Source: Monoplex corrugatus (lineage: Eukaryota > Mollusca > Gastropoda > Littorinimorpha > Ranellidae). From it: a stretch of DNA of 64,000 nt. Below are positions 1 through 10,065 of this stretch, piece after piece (position 1 is the stretch's first letter; each line of letters begins with the position of its first letter). Location of the stretch: contig JAPXFY010000031.1 in the NCBI GenBank assembly GCA_030674185.1, forward strand, positions 39,027,532-39,091,531, read 5' to 3'. The position numbers and the translations under genes are program-made. The notes under the pieces are model-generated. The model did not search any database, had not been told where the DNA came from, and saw only the letters and a program-made list of their open reading frames with translations.

Positions 1-66
1 GAACTGTGGACTGTTATATTTGGTGTTAAGCTGTGTGCATTCTGGATACTTTTGTTTTACAGCTTT

Positions 67-68
<2 letters not shown>

Positions 69-131
<63 letters not shown>

Positions 132-177
132 GTGTGTGTGTGTGTGTGTGTGTGTGTGGTAGTGAGGTGGTGTACGT

Positions 178-217
<40 letters not shown>

Positions 218-340
218 TGTGTGATGTGTGTGTGTGTGTGTGTGTGTGTGGTTGTGGGGTGTGTGTTGTGAGGGGATGTAAGTGGTGTGATGTGGTCTGT
301 GTTTGTTGTGTGTCATTGGGTGTTTAGTTGTGTGTGTGTT
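69..340. repeat. (TG)n microsatellite, interrupted
   Basis: Long TG dinucleotide tract broken by short interruptions such as GGGG and a module reading tagtgaggtggtgtacgtgg near 159-178. The same kind of module recurs beside TG tracts at about 2419 and 2537. Apparent Val-Cys or Thr-His reading frames here are only translated microsatellite. Confidence 0.95.
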
Positions 341-341
341 G

Positions 342-345
<4 letters not shown>

Positions 346-375
<30 letters not shown>

Positions 376-602
376 CTGCCTGTTAACAAAGACTTGGATA
401 GAATGTATTGGGGCTATTTACTAATTTATCATTCTTGATCTGGGGGAGAGAGGGAGAGGAGAGAGAGAGAGAGAGGAAGAGATTCATGTCAAGGAAAGTA
501 CAATGACTTGCACAGAATTGTTTGTTGATTTGAAAAAAAATTATTTAGACCTATTTATTCATTCATTCATTTATTTGAGAGAGAGAGTGAGAGAGAGAGA
601 GA
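346..602. repeat. Three short (GA)n tracts
   Basis: GA-rich runs lie at about 346-373, 442-479 and 575-602, separated by AT-rich single-copy sequence. No coding signal is seen between them. Confidence 0.85.
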
Positions 603-1606
603 GTTGGGGAGGCAGGTATGCGCACCCCTCTGTTTGGGCAAACGCATTTTCCACGGCTCCGCAAAGCCCGTCGAGCACATAGTATTTTTAGTAGTAAGCT
701 CGCCCGTCGTGGGGTGAGCAGGTCTACACAGCGACATGCAAATTAGCATGACCTCGGGGAGGAAATGGTTGACGAATCTAGCTTCGGCTGACAACTCCGA
801 ATCGAGTTCAAACGCAGTTGTCCTTTTCTTCAAAAATACAATGTTACAGATAAAACAGAACTTGATCTGTTAGTTGCTAGTCTTTTGTCTGACAACGCGA
901 AACTTGCCGAGGTGAAACTTGCACACTGTTCTGTTCCGCGCAGTAGGCCTATGGCGTCGGCACATTGCGACGTTGTTTTGCTACTGATCTGGTATAGATC
1001 CTCATGTAAAAAGTTGCCGTACGGCCGTATTTTACATCAAATTGATTTCATATTACACATGCATATAGAAAAAAGCATGTAAAATCGAATGCCGCTGACG
1101 ACAAGTTCAAAAAATGGCGACTTACCTGCAAACTTTTCCGATGAAAAAAAAGCAAAACTTTGGAAGCGTCGATCTCGGTTCAAAACTGGCACACATAGCT
1201 GTCGTCGGGATATATCATTCTGTTACATTAATTCTCATTGGCTGTAAAATTACAGTGTGATTGGTTCACAAATATAGCCGTACCGACCGAAATAGTGAAG
1301 CATCCCAAACAAACTTCGATTCTAAACGCATACCGTCACCGCGATTGCGCCTGAAACGCGGATTTTCGACTTTCTCATCAAATAACTAATTCCATTTTCG
1401 CTCTAAGTATATAAAAAGGCAATCATTCAAGTCTTTATTCATTTCTTATTCACATAAGACAAAAAATAAGAATGAAACACCGATTAAAGAGGCAGTAATA
1501 CTTGATTGAACTGAAGACCCCCCCCAGTTTTGCGGCCGGCCCCGGTTTTCCCCAGTGTTTTGGTACCACAAATTTGACGTCGCGTTTCGGTTCGCACGGC
1601 ATTGCT
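603..1606. other. Unassigned AT-rich stretch
   Basis: About 1 kb with no convincing exon, RNA gene or recognisable repeat. Reading frames are short and lack conserved motifs. A TATA-like site near 1408 is listed separately. Confidence 0.5.
1237..1419 (+). promoter_or_regulatory. Possible core promoter: ATTGG boxes plus TATA-like site
   Basis: ATTGG (inverted CCAAT) occurs at 1237-1241 and 1260-1264. A good TATA-like string, TATATAAAAAGG, lies at 1408-1419. No supported transcript begins just downstream: the next 200 bases run into a TG microsatellite. This may be chance or a relic of a mobile element. Confidence 0.15.
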
Positions 1607-1638
1607 AGTGTGTGTGTGTGTGTGTATGTGTGTGTGTG

Positions 1639-1710
<72 letters not shown>

Positions 1711-1724
1711 ACGATGGCTGTGAG

Positions 1725-1758
<34 letters not shown>
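1607..1758. repeat. (TG)n microsatellite
   Basis: Nearly uninterrupted TG tract with one internal ggacgatggctgtgagatg interruption at about 1708-1726. The same interruption occurs in the TG tract at about 2600-2618. The tract ends in gtgtag, which is also the target duplication of the element that follows. Confidence 0.95.
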
Positions 1759-1893
1759 CATGGGTGAAAGTAGTTCCGGAGTGTTCCGGAATTCCGGAAT
1801 GAACCGATTGACAAAAGTTCTTTTCCGGAATGGCAAACTTGACTTCAGGAAAATGCCAATGCAAAAAAAAAAAAAAAAAAAAAAAAAAAACGA

Positions 1894-1939
<46 letters not shown>

Positions 1940-2416
1940 GAGAGAGAGAGTCTTTCACACTATCAGCTCGGCTTATCTGCATAATTCAATTATCTATATT
2001 ATTTTTCCATTAGTCTTCGTTTGTATCGAACGGCGATTCTTCACTGGTGCTTGGCAACACAGAAAGGGTTTAAAGTTACTTCCCTTCCTTTTCATTCTTG
2101 CTCATGCGCATTCCGAGTCTAAACCGGGGGGAAAAAAAAGTTTGCGAGCGAAGATTTGTATCGACAGCAAATTTAGGCCTAACACATGCGATAGCAACAA
2201 TGAAGGACGTGCCTGTTAATGCAGAGGTTTCTGCAATAGACAAATCAGTAAAAAACAAGTGGCGATGGCTCTGGCTAGAAGAAGAAGAAGATGGCGATTG
2301 TTTCGAAATGTTTCCATTGCTTCAGGAATGGATGCAGGTTTTCAGGAATGGGAACATTTAGAGGACATGGAAATTTAAGGTTTCAGGATTGGGAGATTTT
2401 TTCACTCTCACCCATG
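1759..2416. mobile_element. Non-autonomous DNA transposon with 6-bp target duplication
   Basis: The left end reads CATGGGTGAAAGT and the right end reads ACTCTCACCCATG, so the 13-bp terminal inverted repeats differ at one base. Direct repeats gtgtag (1753-1758 and 2417-2422) flank it, giving a 6-bp target duplication. Subterminal ATTCC(G/T)GAA-type repeats occur near both ends, as expected for transposase binding regions. The 658-bp interior holds a poly-A run (about 1862-1890), a (GA)n tract and no transposase, so it would depend on an enzyme encoded elsewhere. The superfamily is uncertain: CA-starting termini could suit a hAT-like group, but hAT duplications are usually 8 bp. The flank is TG-rich, so the 6-bp match is somewhat weaker evidence than at the other two elements of this kind. 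Confidence 0.6.
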
Positions 2417-2422
2417 GTGTAG

Positions 2423-2445
2423 TGAGGGGGTGTACAGTGGTTGTG

Positions 2446-2529
<84 letters not shown>

Positions 2530-2652
2530 TGTGTATAGTGAGGGGGTGTACAGTGGTTGTGATGTGGTGTGTGTGTGTGTGTGTGTATGTGTGTGTGTGT
2601 GGACGATGGCTGTGAGATGTGTGTGTGTGTGTGTATGTGTGTGTGTGTGTGT
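2423..2652. repeat. (TG)n microsatellite with repeated flanking module
   Basis: TG tracts alternate with two near-identical modules (agtgagggggtgtacagtgg at about 2421 and 2539, each followed by ttgtgatgtg) and one copy of the gacgatggctgtgagatg module shared with the tract at 1607-1758. The module duplication suggests unequal exchange or conversion between microsatellites. Confidence 0.9.
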
Positions 2653-3264
2653 CACGGCAGGCGAATCGGCCCTTTTTCCTCCTATTTAGTAAGGTGCGCC
2701 GCCAGCATCTTGATAGCACTGGCTGAACCCCGCTTGGCCTCTGACCCCATTTCTCACGTTCCCTAGCCCCTGCAGGCCTTCCGCATTCCTTCTTTGTTCT
2801 CACTAGAATTGAGCTCGGTGCCAGAATTTTTTCCACCACTTTAACTGCTCTTGTTTCAATTGCGCTCTTTCTGTCTGAATGACTGTTAAGCATAGCTTGT
2901 AGGGAAAAGTGTGTAGATCAGTTCTGTGGTTATTATTTGAAAGGGACAGAATTTGTACCGTGTGATTTGTTTGTATTTCTGTGCAAAGTATTTTCTTTGA
3001 TTTTGTTATCATGGAGACGATGTTCACTCATTCTTACAATGAGCATATCGACCGTTTGAATTGTTTGTGTCGACTGTGTGGTGAAAGAGTGAAAAGATAA
3101 GTGAAAGACAAACAATTTAAGGTGAAACTGTGTGCCAATGACGCTGGGGATTTATCTCTACTTCATGACATAGACGTCAGCCGGGATTTGGAAAGCAAGC
3201 ATCCGAAAGGGTAATTGCCATCATACATTGACTCACTGCAAAAAATATTCCGAAGCTTGAAAAA
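2653..3264. other. Unassigned stretch upstream of a decayed coding remnant
   Basis: No clear exon or known repeat. It runs directly into the coding-like remnant at 3265-3778, so part of it may belong to the same old element. Confidence 0.4.
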
Positions 3265-3778
3265 ATGCTGTTTTACAAAATGCAGCCGAAAAGATCAGAA
3301 GAAATTTTAGAGAACATCACTGAAAATGATGCCACCAAAGTGCTGATATCAGAGAGCAGGGACGGTTGTCAGAAATATAGACAGCTGGATACACTTTTCT
3401 CACAAGTAGGCCTACATGACAAAATTTTACACCAACGGCCAATGACCCAGACAGACATAGATGAGCTAGAAATCAGCTCGTATCACTGCCTACATGTCTT
3501 TCTTTCGTACACACTTTGGACAGAAGAGTCATTCCAAATCAATACAACACCTGTTGGAATGCCACTGCATCCCCTTTATTCAGACACACAGATTTAGGCT
3601 GGTTCAGCACGGAGAACAGGGGGATGAAGAAATGCATGCAACAGTTAACAAATTGAAACGTAGAATTTGGGGAATGAAGAGTGAAACACACAAACTTCGT
3701 TTTCTGCTCTCTGAACTTGTGCTGGTGGTGTCACCTGCATATCATGGTGGCTGCCCTCTGCTTGCAGAGTGTCAGTAA
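3265..3778 (+). pseudogene. Decayed unknown coding remnant, probably mobile-element derived
   Basis: One frame is open at 3265-3597 (110 codons, starting MLFYKMQPKRSEEI) and a second, shifted frame continues at about 3590-3778. In the second frame the segment HGEQGDEEMHATVNKLKRR is followed by a Leu-rich stretch and then a stop. This pattern of Glu-Gln-Gly, a short spacer, a His-Ala-x-x-Asn helix and a basic run resembles uncharacterised proteins that occur in many near-copies in invertebrate genomes. That points to a transposon-associated protein. The frame change between the halves and the lack of splice signals at the join suggest a broken copy. No function is assigned. Confidence 0.3.
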
Positions 3779-3901
3779 AGATTTCATGAAGTACTGATGT
3801 CCCCTCCATCCCCACTCCTATTTTACCCCTCTCCTCCCCCGCTTCTTTGTCTTTTCTTTTTTTATATTTTGCCGTCATTTGTATTTGCTTACTTGGTGTA
3901 C

Positions 3902-3902
3902 A

Positions 3903-3974
<72 letters not shown>

Positions 3975-4012
3975 GTGTGTGTGTGTGTGTGTATGTGTAT
4001 GTATGTTGTTAC
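3902..4012. repeat. (CT)n followed by (GT)n microsatellite
   Basis: A TCTC tract (about 3902-3935) passes directly into GT repeats, with a small TATG-rich end. Confidence 0.95.
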
Positions 4013-4822
4013 TATTGTTGTTGATGTTGATAACTTTAAGTCATTGAAACATAGCGCATTTATTGAAACGTTAGTTATGTATATGGTGGATAAAAAATGA
4101 GTGCTAGTGAGAAAAAATTGTTCGTTGTGTGGAATATGTGAAAACTCAGTACTGTTCTTTGCCCTTTACACCTACATTACGGCACCGCCTCTTGCTATTT
4201 ACAGGAAAGTGTCCTTGCGATGTTTCTTTCAGCATGGCATCATGCATTTATGCACCTTTCATCACATGTACAGATTAACGGCAAGAAAAAGAAACTGCTT
4301 ATTACACCACGAGTTAAAAATGCATGTGTTTTGCATCGTGACAGCGAGTTTCTTCACTTATTGTTTTTTTCATTAACTTTCAATGTGTTGCATGCGTGGC
4401 TGTGCTGTTAAAGTACTACTAGTGTTTGGTATCAATAGAAACCTCAGCTTCTTGACTTTAACGCTACTGTGGTTTCAAAAGATTGTAGAGAAGCATTTTA
4501 ACGTTATAACAGAATTTATTAAAAAATAAATGTACTCCGCGTATTCCACAAGCCTCCGGCTGACCGACAGTAAGTAAAAAAGAAAGGGTAGGGACTGATC
4601 GCTGCTGCAGAGCGAGCTGGAAGAGCACATCCAAGTTTTGCACGGGAAGCTCTTCCAGCCGTGCGCTGTAGTGTTAGTGAGCAGGCGGTGTGTTTATCTT
4701 TTCACAACTGCCTTTCCCCTTGCTGCCTAGCGCCTGACCTCCAGGTCACGTTTGCTGGGTCAAACAACTTAATATCTGGCAGGGAGCAGGCGTGGTGTAG
4801 TGATGCATGTGTGCATGCATCT
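4013..4822. other. Unassigned AT-rich stretch
   Basis: About 800 bases with only short reading frames and no splice-bounded coding signal. An imperfect short inverted pair involving AGCTCTTCCAGC-like sequence is seen at about 4615-4665. Nothing else is recognisable. Confidence 0.4.
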
Positions 4823-4845
4823 TGTGTGTGTGTGTGTGTGTGTGT

Positions 4846-4876
<31 letters not shown>

Positions 4877-4962
4877 TGTGGTGTGTGTGTGTGTGTGTGT
4901 GTGGTGTATTGCATGCGTGCATGCATGTGTGCATGCATTTTGTGTGTGTGTGTGTGTGTGTT
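4823..4962. repeat. (TG)n microsatellite with TGCATGCA interruptions
   Basis: TG tract broken by gcatgcatgtgtgcatgcat segments that are themselves palindromic. Alternating purine-pyrimidine sequence throughout. Confidence 0.95.
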
Positions 4963-5128
4963 TTGAAATATGGTAATTCACACAAATTTTCAAAGTGTCT
5001 TCGTGTGCATGTATGTGCACATGTACACTATACAATATGCTTCCTGTGATTTTGTTTGTTTCTGATAAGGTGTGTTTATTGTCTTTGTTTATTTTTTGAA
5101 AAACACTCACGCGTGTGGTGTAGTATAT

Positions 5129-5251
5129 TTAACCTTTTGATTCCCACACCCTGTCCACCAACTGCTAAAACTTAACCCTTTGACTCTCGCACCCTATCCA
5201 CCATCTTCCTGTAGGAAACTCGTGGATAGGGTGAGGGAGTGAAAGGGTTAA
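5129..5251. mobile_element. Pal-TTAA MITE copy a (short form)
   Basis: Bounded by TTAA (5129-5132 and 5248-5251). The outer half-module is followed by an internal TTAACCCTTTGACTC arm whose reverse complement (GAGTGAAAGGGTTAA) ends the element. The centre is the hairpin turn near 5206-5222. The right outer module is missing, so this copy is asymmetric. Confidence 0.8.
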
Positions 5252-5315
5252 GTTATGTACACCTGTCTGTATACAGTTATATGCCACATAACTATGTGTT
5301 CTATTTTATTCAAAG

Positions 5316-5491
5316 AATCAGAACCAGCCGCTAGTGAAGGCAAATAAAAAAAGGGGATCGTACTCCAGCAGCATGTCTCTGGCCTCCTCCAACTCTCAGA
5401 TGTCTTTGACCTCTGGCCGTCAGCTTCAAGGAACCCAGGTCACGACCTTTAACCCTGCAAGGTCACAGCAGAATCTACGAGGTCGAAGAAG
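5316..5491 (+). CDS. FYTTD1: UIF/FYTTD1-like gene, internal exon A
   Basis: The frame is open across 58 codons plus two bases. It is preceded by a pyrimidine-rich tract ending caaag at 5315 and followed by the donor GTAAAG at 5492. The translation is Ser/Gln/Asn-rich and basic (SSSMSLASSNSQMSL, then SQQNLRGRRR at the end) with no globular domain visible. It joins in phase to 6510 through a split Arg codon. UIF is an mRNA-export adaptor that binds the helicase UAP56 and delivers mRNA to the export receptor in the nucleus. Such adaptors are largely disordered and Arg-rich, which fits here. The UAP56-binding N-terminal motif is not in the window, so the start of the protein lies upstream. The family call rests mainly on the next exon and the last exon. 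Confidence 0.5.
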
Positions 5492-5862
5492 GTAAAGTTG
5501 AGATAGTTTGTTATCAGGCATGGTGATCTGTCTGATAAGCTTATCAATTTTATTGATTTCTTTTGGTCAACTGATCGATTTATTTTTTATCGTGTGACTA
5601 TCCATGGCTGTTATAGCATTTCATAGACTGAGTTAGAGTAGTCTGTGCGATATTCAGACTTTTGTGGTTTGGTTGTTATATATTCTGTTGTATTTGATTT
5701 ATTTAGATAAAAGTTCTCCCTTAACCCTCAGGTCATAGGGGAGCGTGGTGATAAAGACTTGTAACTTTTCTCTGGGATCAGCACCACAAGTTTGATGCTA
5801 GCTCTTTCTGCTGCTACCTTCCGAATTTGAAGATGTCAGATCATTTACCGTGGGTAGACTGG

Positions 5863-5950
5863 AGATGTATGCATAATATTCAGGTATCCATTTATAGTAG
5901 GTAGACTGGAGACCATGTGCATAATTATATCAGGTATCCATTTATAGCTA
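5863..5950. repeat. Short tandem duplication (about 55 bp, two copies)
   Basis: The string gtagactggaga...gcataat...caggtatccatttatag appears twice in direct orientation in the intron after exon A. Confidence 0.75.
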
Positions 5951-6045
5951 GTAGGAGTTACCTCAGACTCATGTGTATTGGAAGCTGTGGTCACAAGTGT
6001 TTGAGAAACTCTGTAGCCATGTATGGTAAGTCAGGATTTTAGAAA

Positions 6046-6486
6046 TGATTATTTGCTTTGCATTTAATCGTAGTAATGTTTACTGAATGGAGATTTAAAA
6101 AGATTATTTGCTTATGCATTTAATCGTAGTAATGTTTACTGAAATGGAGATTTAAAAAGATTATTTGCTTATGCATTTAATCGTAGTAATGTTTACTGAA
6201 ATGGAGATTTAAAAAGATTATTTGCTTATGCATTTAAACGTACTAATCTTTACTGAAATGGAGATTTAAAAAGATTATTTGCATATGCATTTAATCGTAG
6301 TAATTTTACTGAAATGGAGATTTAAAAAGATTATTTGCTTATGCATTTAATCTTACTAATGTTTACTAAAATGGAGATTTAAAAAGATTATTTGCTTATG
6401 CATTTAATCTTACTAATGTTTACTGAAATGGAGATTTAAAAAGATTGTTTGCTTATGTATTTAATCTTACTAATGTTTACTAAAAT
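6046..6486. repeat. 57-bp intronic minisatellite, about 8 copies
   Basis: Unit runs from gattatttgcttatgcatt through aatggagatttaaaaa, period 57 (unit starts about 6102, 6159, 6216). Copies differ at a few positions (cgtag versus cttac). The array ends about 25 bases before the splice acceptor of the next exon, so length change here could alter the distance between branch point and acceptor. Confidence 0.9.
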
Positions 6487-6509
6487 GGTGGTTGTGTGAT
6501 GTTGTTCAG

Positions 6510-6593
6510 GTGGCGTCCCCAGCCCCAGGGCGTGAACTTGGCCAACACAACCAGTACGCTCACCATCAGCATAGACAACACCTCACCTTTCAG
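6510..6593 (+). CDS. FYTTD1: UIF/FYTTD1-like gene, internal exon B (SIDN segment)
   Basis: 84-base exon between acceptor ttgttcag (ending 6509) and donor GTAATG (6594). The first base completes an Arg codon from exon A, and the last two bases start a Ser codon finished in exon C. It encodes WRPQPQG, then TSTLTISIDNTSPF. As I recall vertebrate UIF, it has a Trp-Arg segment followed by a close LTVSIDN match in its C-terminal half, in the same order. This is the best family evidence after the last exon. Phase agreement on both sides supports it being a real exon although it is short. Confidence 0.6.
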
Positions 6594-6804
6594 GTAATGC
6601 CACATGGGTGTAATGTACACAACACTTGTCAGTAATCATTTTTTTTCTATTGCCCCATGTTCTGTCACTTGAGTAATGTTTAAACATCAAATATTGATAA
6701 TAATAATAACGATTACTTATGCAGACCTCATTTCACAAGACCCCTAAGCACTTCACCAAAGCATATGTGACAGAGGCAGACCTAGAAACATGTCAACCCC
6801 CACC

Positions 6805-7006
6805 GCTATAACAAAAAGGGACAAATCACAAAGCACACTCACCTGTCTCACCTCATCTGTCGACATCACCAGGTTTGGTGTGGGCCACTGCACACCCAGA
6901 CACCAGCTATAACAAAAAGGGACAAATCACAAAGCACACTCACCTGTCTCACCTCATCTGTCGACATCACCAGGTTTGGTGTGGGCCACTGCACACCCAG
7001 ACACCA
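6805..7006. repeat. 101-bp direct tandem duplication
   Basis: Two nearly identical 101-bp units begin at gctataacaaaaagggacaa (6805 and 6906). The near-identity indicates a recent duplication inside the intron. Confidence 0.95.
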
Positions 7007-7235
7007 CCACCTCCCTCCAGGCCGCTCTGTCTTGACTTTTGTGGACAATTTCTTGAATATTTATGCCACTAATGTACAGAGCATGTAGTGTTTTAAAAAG
7101 CAACAAAAGATGAATCATAACAAGATATCTACAGTGTGTTTATGAGTCTGCTGTCTACCTATGAGTCAAACATCTGTCTGTGTGCAAGTCTTTCTGTCCG
7201 TGAGTTGAATGTCTTTTTTCTGTCTCTTCTTTCAG

Positions 7236-7431
7236 CTCAACCGACTTCTCAGCGCCCCAGGTCACCATACCAGCACCAGCCGCCCCACAGCCACCACGAC
7301 AGAGACGACGACCTTGGAGACGACCCAACATCTCCAGCAACAACAACAACAACAGCAGCAACAGCAATATCACCTCTGACAATCTCGATCTCAGCACAGG
7401 AGCAAGTCCAGGGTTTACACAACAGTTGGTA
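7236..7431 (+). CDS. FYTTD1: UIF/FYTTD1-like gene, internal exon C
   Basis: Acceptor ctcttctttcag ends at 7235 and the strong donor GTAAGT begins at 7432. The exon is 196 bases: one base completing a Ser codon and 65 full codons, ending in phase 0. The product is Pro/Ala-rich, then strongly basic (PPRQRRRPWRRP), then an Asn/Ser homopolymer-like run encoded by an (AAC)n tract at about 7334-7360, then an acidic-polar end. Arg-rich blocks of this kind are typical of RNA-contacting export adaptors. The Asn run is a trinucleotide repeat inside coding sequence and probably varies in length between individuals. Confidence 0.6.
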
Positions 7432-7469
7432 GTAAGTCTTTACAAGTCGCTTGTTCCTTGTTTGGAGTT

Positions 7470-8014
7470 GCCCCCTGTGGGGATGCCGGGGGCTCTTTCA
7501 GTATAAATAGTATCCACACCTTCTGGACATTCTGTGCTAGAAATGTCTTCTTTTCTGTCACTCTCTTTGTTTGTTTCTTCCTCCTTTGCTTTCTGTCATT
7601 TCTTCCTATCATTTTCTGCCTTACTGGTCCACTCACTGTATGTTTTCCATAAAGTCTTACGTATTTTTTCTTAGAATTGATAATTGGGTACATGTATTAA
7701 GTGCATTTTTGGCTCTAGGGAGGTGAGATATGTGAAATCAGTTTTAGGTAATTTGGCCCGGTTTTGTATGTTTTGGTGTCCTTAGGTATGCTTAAATTTG
7801 TATTCAGGTGTGTTTTTTTAAATCCTTGTGTGATAAACTGGATGGAATGGTCAACGCCAGGGCATGTCCTTAGATTATGTGCGCGAATGCATTGATATGT
7901 GTACTTAATTTTTTTTTTTTTTTTTTTTTTCCTTTGAAGTTTTGTATGTTTTGAAGCGGTTATAGCCCTGATATGGCTGTACGCAGTCAGCTGGGCTTTA
8001 AACAACAATAACAA
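7470..8014 (+). mobile_element. R540 retroposon, near full length
   Basis: The 5' end begins at a CCCCTGTGGGG hairpin and the 3' end is CCTGATATGGCTGTACGC...AGCTGGGCTTTAAACAAC followed by an (AACA/ATA)-rich tail. A 10-bp direct repeat, gtttggagtt, flanks it (7460-7469, 8015-8024), which supports retroposition. No coding frame, and no tRNA A/B boxes at the 5' end. The 3' AGCC-loop-GGCT stem is conserved in all copies in the window and may be the reverse-transcriptase recognition site. It lies in the third visible intron of the UIF-like gene. Confidence 0.8.
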
Positions 8015-8310
8015 GTTTGGAGTTTGTTCAGGAAGATTTCATCCCACTCAGACCATATGCACCTCACACAAGTCTGTCAGTAATTGTCTGGCTGACAACT
8101 CGTGCATGTGCAAAACCGTATGCGTTGTTAACGTCCTGATATGGGGAGGCAGGAGAAGATGACACATGAAACACCGTCACCACCAGAATGATTAGAGCTT
8201 TGTGAGGGGCAAAAAATTGACTGTTTTTTATGTTTTTGGCTGGGAATGAACTCGAAAACATCAGATATTCAAATCCAAATTAAGTGTGACTACCCGCGTT
8301 CAAGCAAACA

Positions 8311-8492
8311 GGAACTGAAAAAACATGAAAAAAGAATAAGAACGCGTATTAAATACAACAAGACAAGACAGGCGCAAATTTTCAGCCAGTTGGCCTTTGT
8401 CAAACGTAAGATCACAAACAAACAAACACCAGATACAAAAATTAAGAGAAAAAGACTGAAACTTCCTGCGCTCCGTCCAGTGTGAGAAAAGA
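8311..8492. repeat. Dispersed repeat, copy 1 of 2
   Basis: About 180 bp from aaaaaacatgaaaaaa to ccagtgtgagaaaag, closely matching 30138-30315 in the same orientation. The shared core includes tttgtcaa(a/g)cgtaagatcac and a caaacaaacaccagatac string. Its class is unknown. The region between 8025 and 8310 is unassigned. Confidence 0.85.
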
Positions 8493-8645
8493 TATTCAAT
8501 CAGATTTCAGTCCACGATGTTATGAAAAGACTCAGATATTCAATCCACAATGGTATGAAAAGATCCAGCCAACGCTTTTGTCAACAGAGATTCCAGTCAG
8601 AAACATGATAAAAGAGTACAATCACATACTGAAATTACCTCTGTC

Positions 8646-8962
8646 ATTATCATCATCATGTGCCCTGCCGGGTGGCTTTGGTGATCATGGCCCTCCATAT
8701 GCATCTATCCTTTGTCGCCGCAAGCACATCTTCCTCCCTCTCTGTTCACAAGCCACCCTGCAAGTCCGTCCAGTATTTTCTCTCTGGGTCTACCTGGTGT
8801 TCTTTTTTCCTCTAGCTTTCCTGTTGTGACCAGATGCTCTAGTTCCCCTGTCTTCATAAAATGGCCTATAAATGTTGCTTGTCTTTTCCTAATCTTCCTT
8901 GTCAATGATCTTCTTGTCTCTGCCTCCCTCAAGACTGTTTCGTTTGTTTTCTTTGCTGTCTA
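8646..8962 (-). mobile_element. RTE-like LINE, 3' end fragment
   Basis: The - strand encodes RKIRKRQATFIGHF, LEHLVTTGKL and GRPREKILDGLAGWL in one frame, the C-terminal region downstream of the reverse transcriptase domain in RTE-type LINEs. The frame is disturbed near its end. A (TGATGA)-like tail (8646-8658 on the + strand as cattatcatcatcat) marks the 3' end. It is the same family as 42246-42590, 5'-truncated, and lies in an intron of the UIF-like gene on the opposite strand. Confidence 0.75.
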
Positions 8963-9447
8963 AAAGAGACAGTTTCTGTAGGCTATGAATACACCTTACA
9001 GAAAAATTGTTGCTGCCACCTGGCTTCGAGTTTATATATATCGATAGTGACAAAACTCAAACTTTTGTTTATATCAAAAAGAGCTGCCCTGGGAACTAAC
9101 AACCCTATATTGTTTGCAAGTAAAAGACCTCACCTATTTTATTGACTGAATTCTCTGTGATTGGAAATGAAAACAAATTTAGAAAGGGAAGTGAGGTGTG
9201 CTTGTTGTTTCTTTTCATGCCTGTTCACCTTTGTGCATTTTGACTACCAAATTATTTGATTTTAAAAAGTGATATAAAATGTGTATGTGAAGGTATATTT
9301 TGAAGTCGAAAAGTCTTGTGCTATATTCAAATATTATTGAAAAATGAGAGGTCTTGTGCTATATTCAAATATTAATGAAAAATGAGATGAACGAACAGTT
9401 AAACGAAAAACATTTTTTTGCTGTGCAATAATCTGGTTTCATCAGTT

Positions 9448-9469
9448 GTATGTGTGTGTGTGTGTGTGT

Positions 9470-9543
<74 letters not shown>

Positions 9544-9895
9544 GGTGTGTCTGTGTGTGTGGTGGTCTTTTTGTATGTGGTGTGTGTATGGATGTGTTCA
9601 TGTTTGTGTGTGTGCATGTGTGTATGTATGTGTGTGTGTGTGTGTGTATGCATGTGTGTGTGTTTGTGTGTGTGTGTGCACATGCATGTGTGTATAGTTA
9701 CTGTCTGCACCCCAGCTGAGGTGAAAGGGTGAAAATGAATGTTTAAATGTTCAGATGTGTTTGTGTACATGAATGCATATGTGTGCATATGTGTGTGTAC
9801 ATGTAGCACACACAACACACACACACACACACACACACCCAACACACACACAACACACACAACATATATATATATCATATATATATGTATATGTA
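9448..9895. repeat. (TG)n, then (CA)n, then (TA)n microsatellite
   Basis: TG tract about 9448-9700, single-copy spacer, CA tract about 9808-9862, then TATATA tract to about 9893. The CA block is the only long CA-oriented run in the window. The opposing TG and CA blocks could pair in a transcript. Confidence 0.95.
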
Positions 9896-9970
9896 TGGCA
9901 TGTGTGCTTCCATGCATTTTGTTTAGTCGCAGAATAACACTAGAACAAATAAAAATGTGTGTTTTTTCAG

Positions 9971-10033
9971 AATTTGAAGCCAACTGTGTCAACAAAATAT
10001 ATATTCCAGAAGAAGGCTTTCTCCACAGCAAAT
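9971..10033 (+). CDS. FYTTD1: UIF/FYTTD1-like gene, internal exon D
   Basis: 63-base exon (21 codons, phase 0 at both ends) between acceptor gttttttcag (ending 9970) and donor GTGAGC (10034). It encodes NLKPTVSTKYIFQKKAFSTAN. It fits the preceding and following exons in phase, but it is short, so transcript support would be decisive. The following intron starts in single-copy sequence for only about 30 bases before the 4.9-kb minisatellite. Confidence 0.45.
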
Positions 10034-10065
10034 GTGAGCCCTTGTCATCTTTTCTTTAATTTTCT

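Noticed and set aside
2098..2361. Possible coding exon with KNKWRWLWLEEEEDGD
   Set aside because: Lies inside the 658-bp transposon at 1759-2416 and contains a low-complexity GAA run. No splice context.
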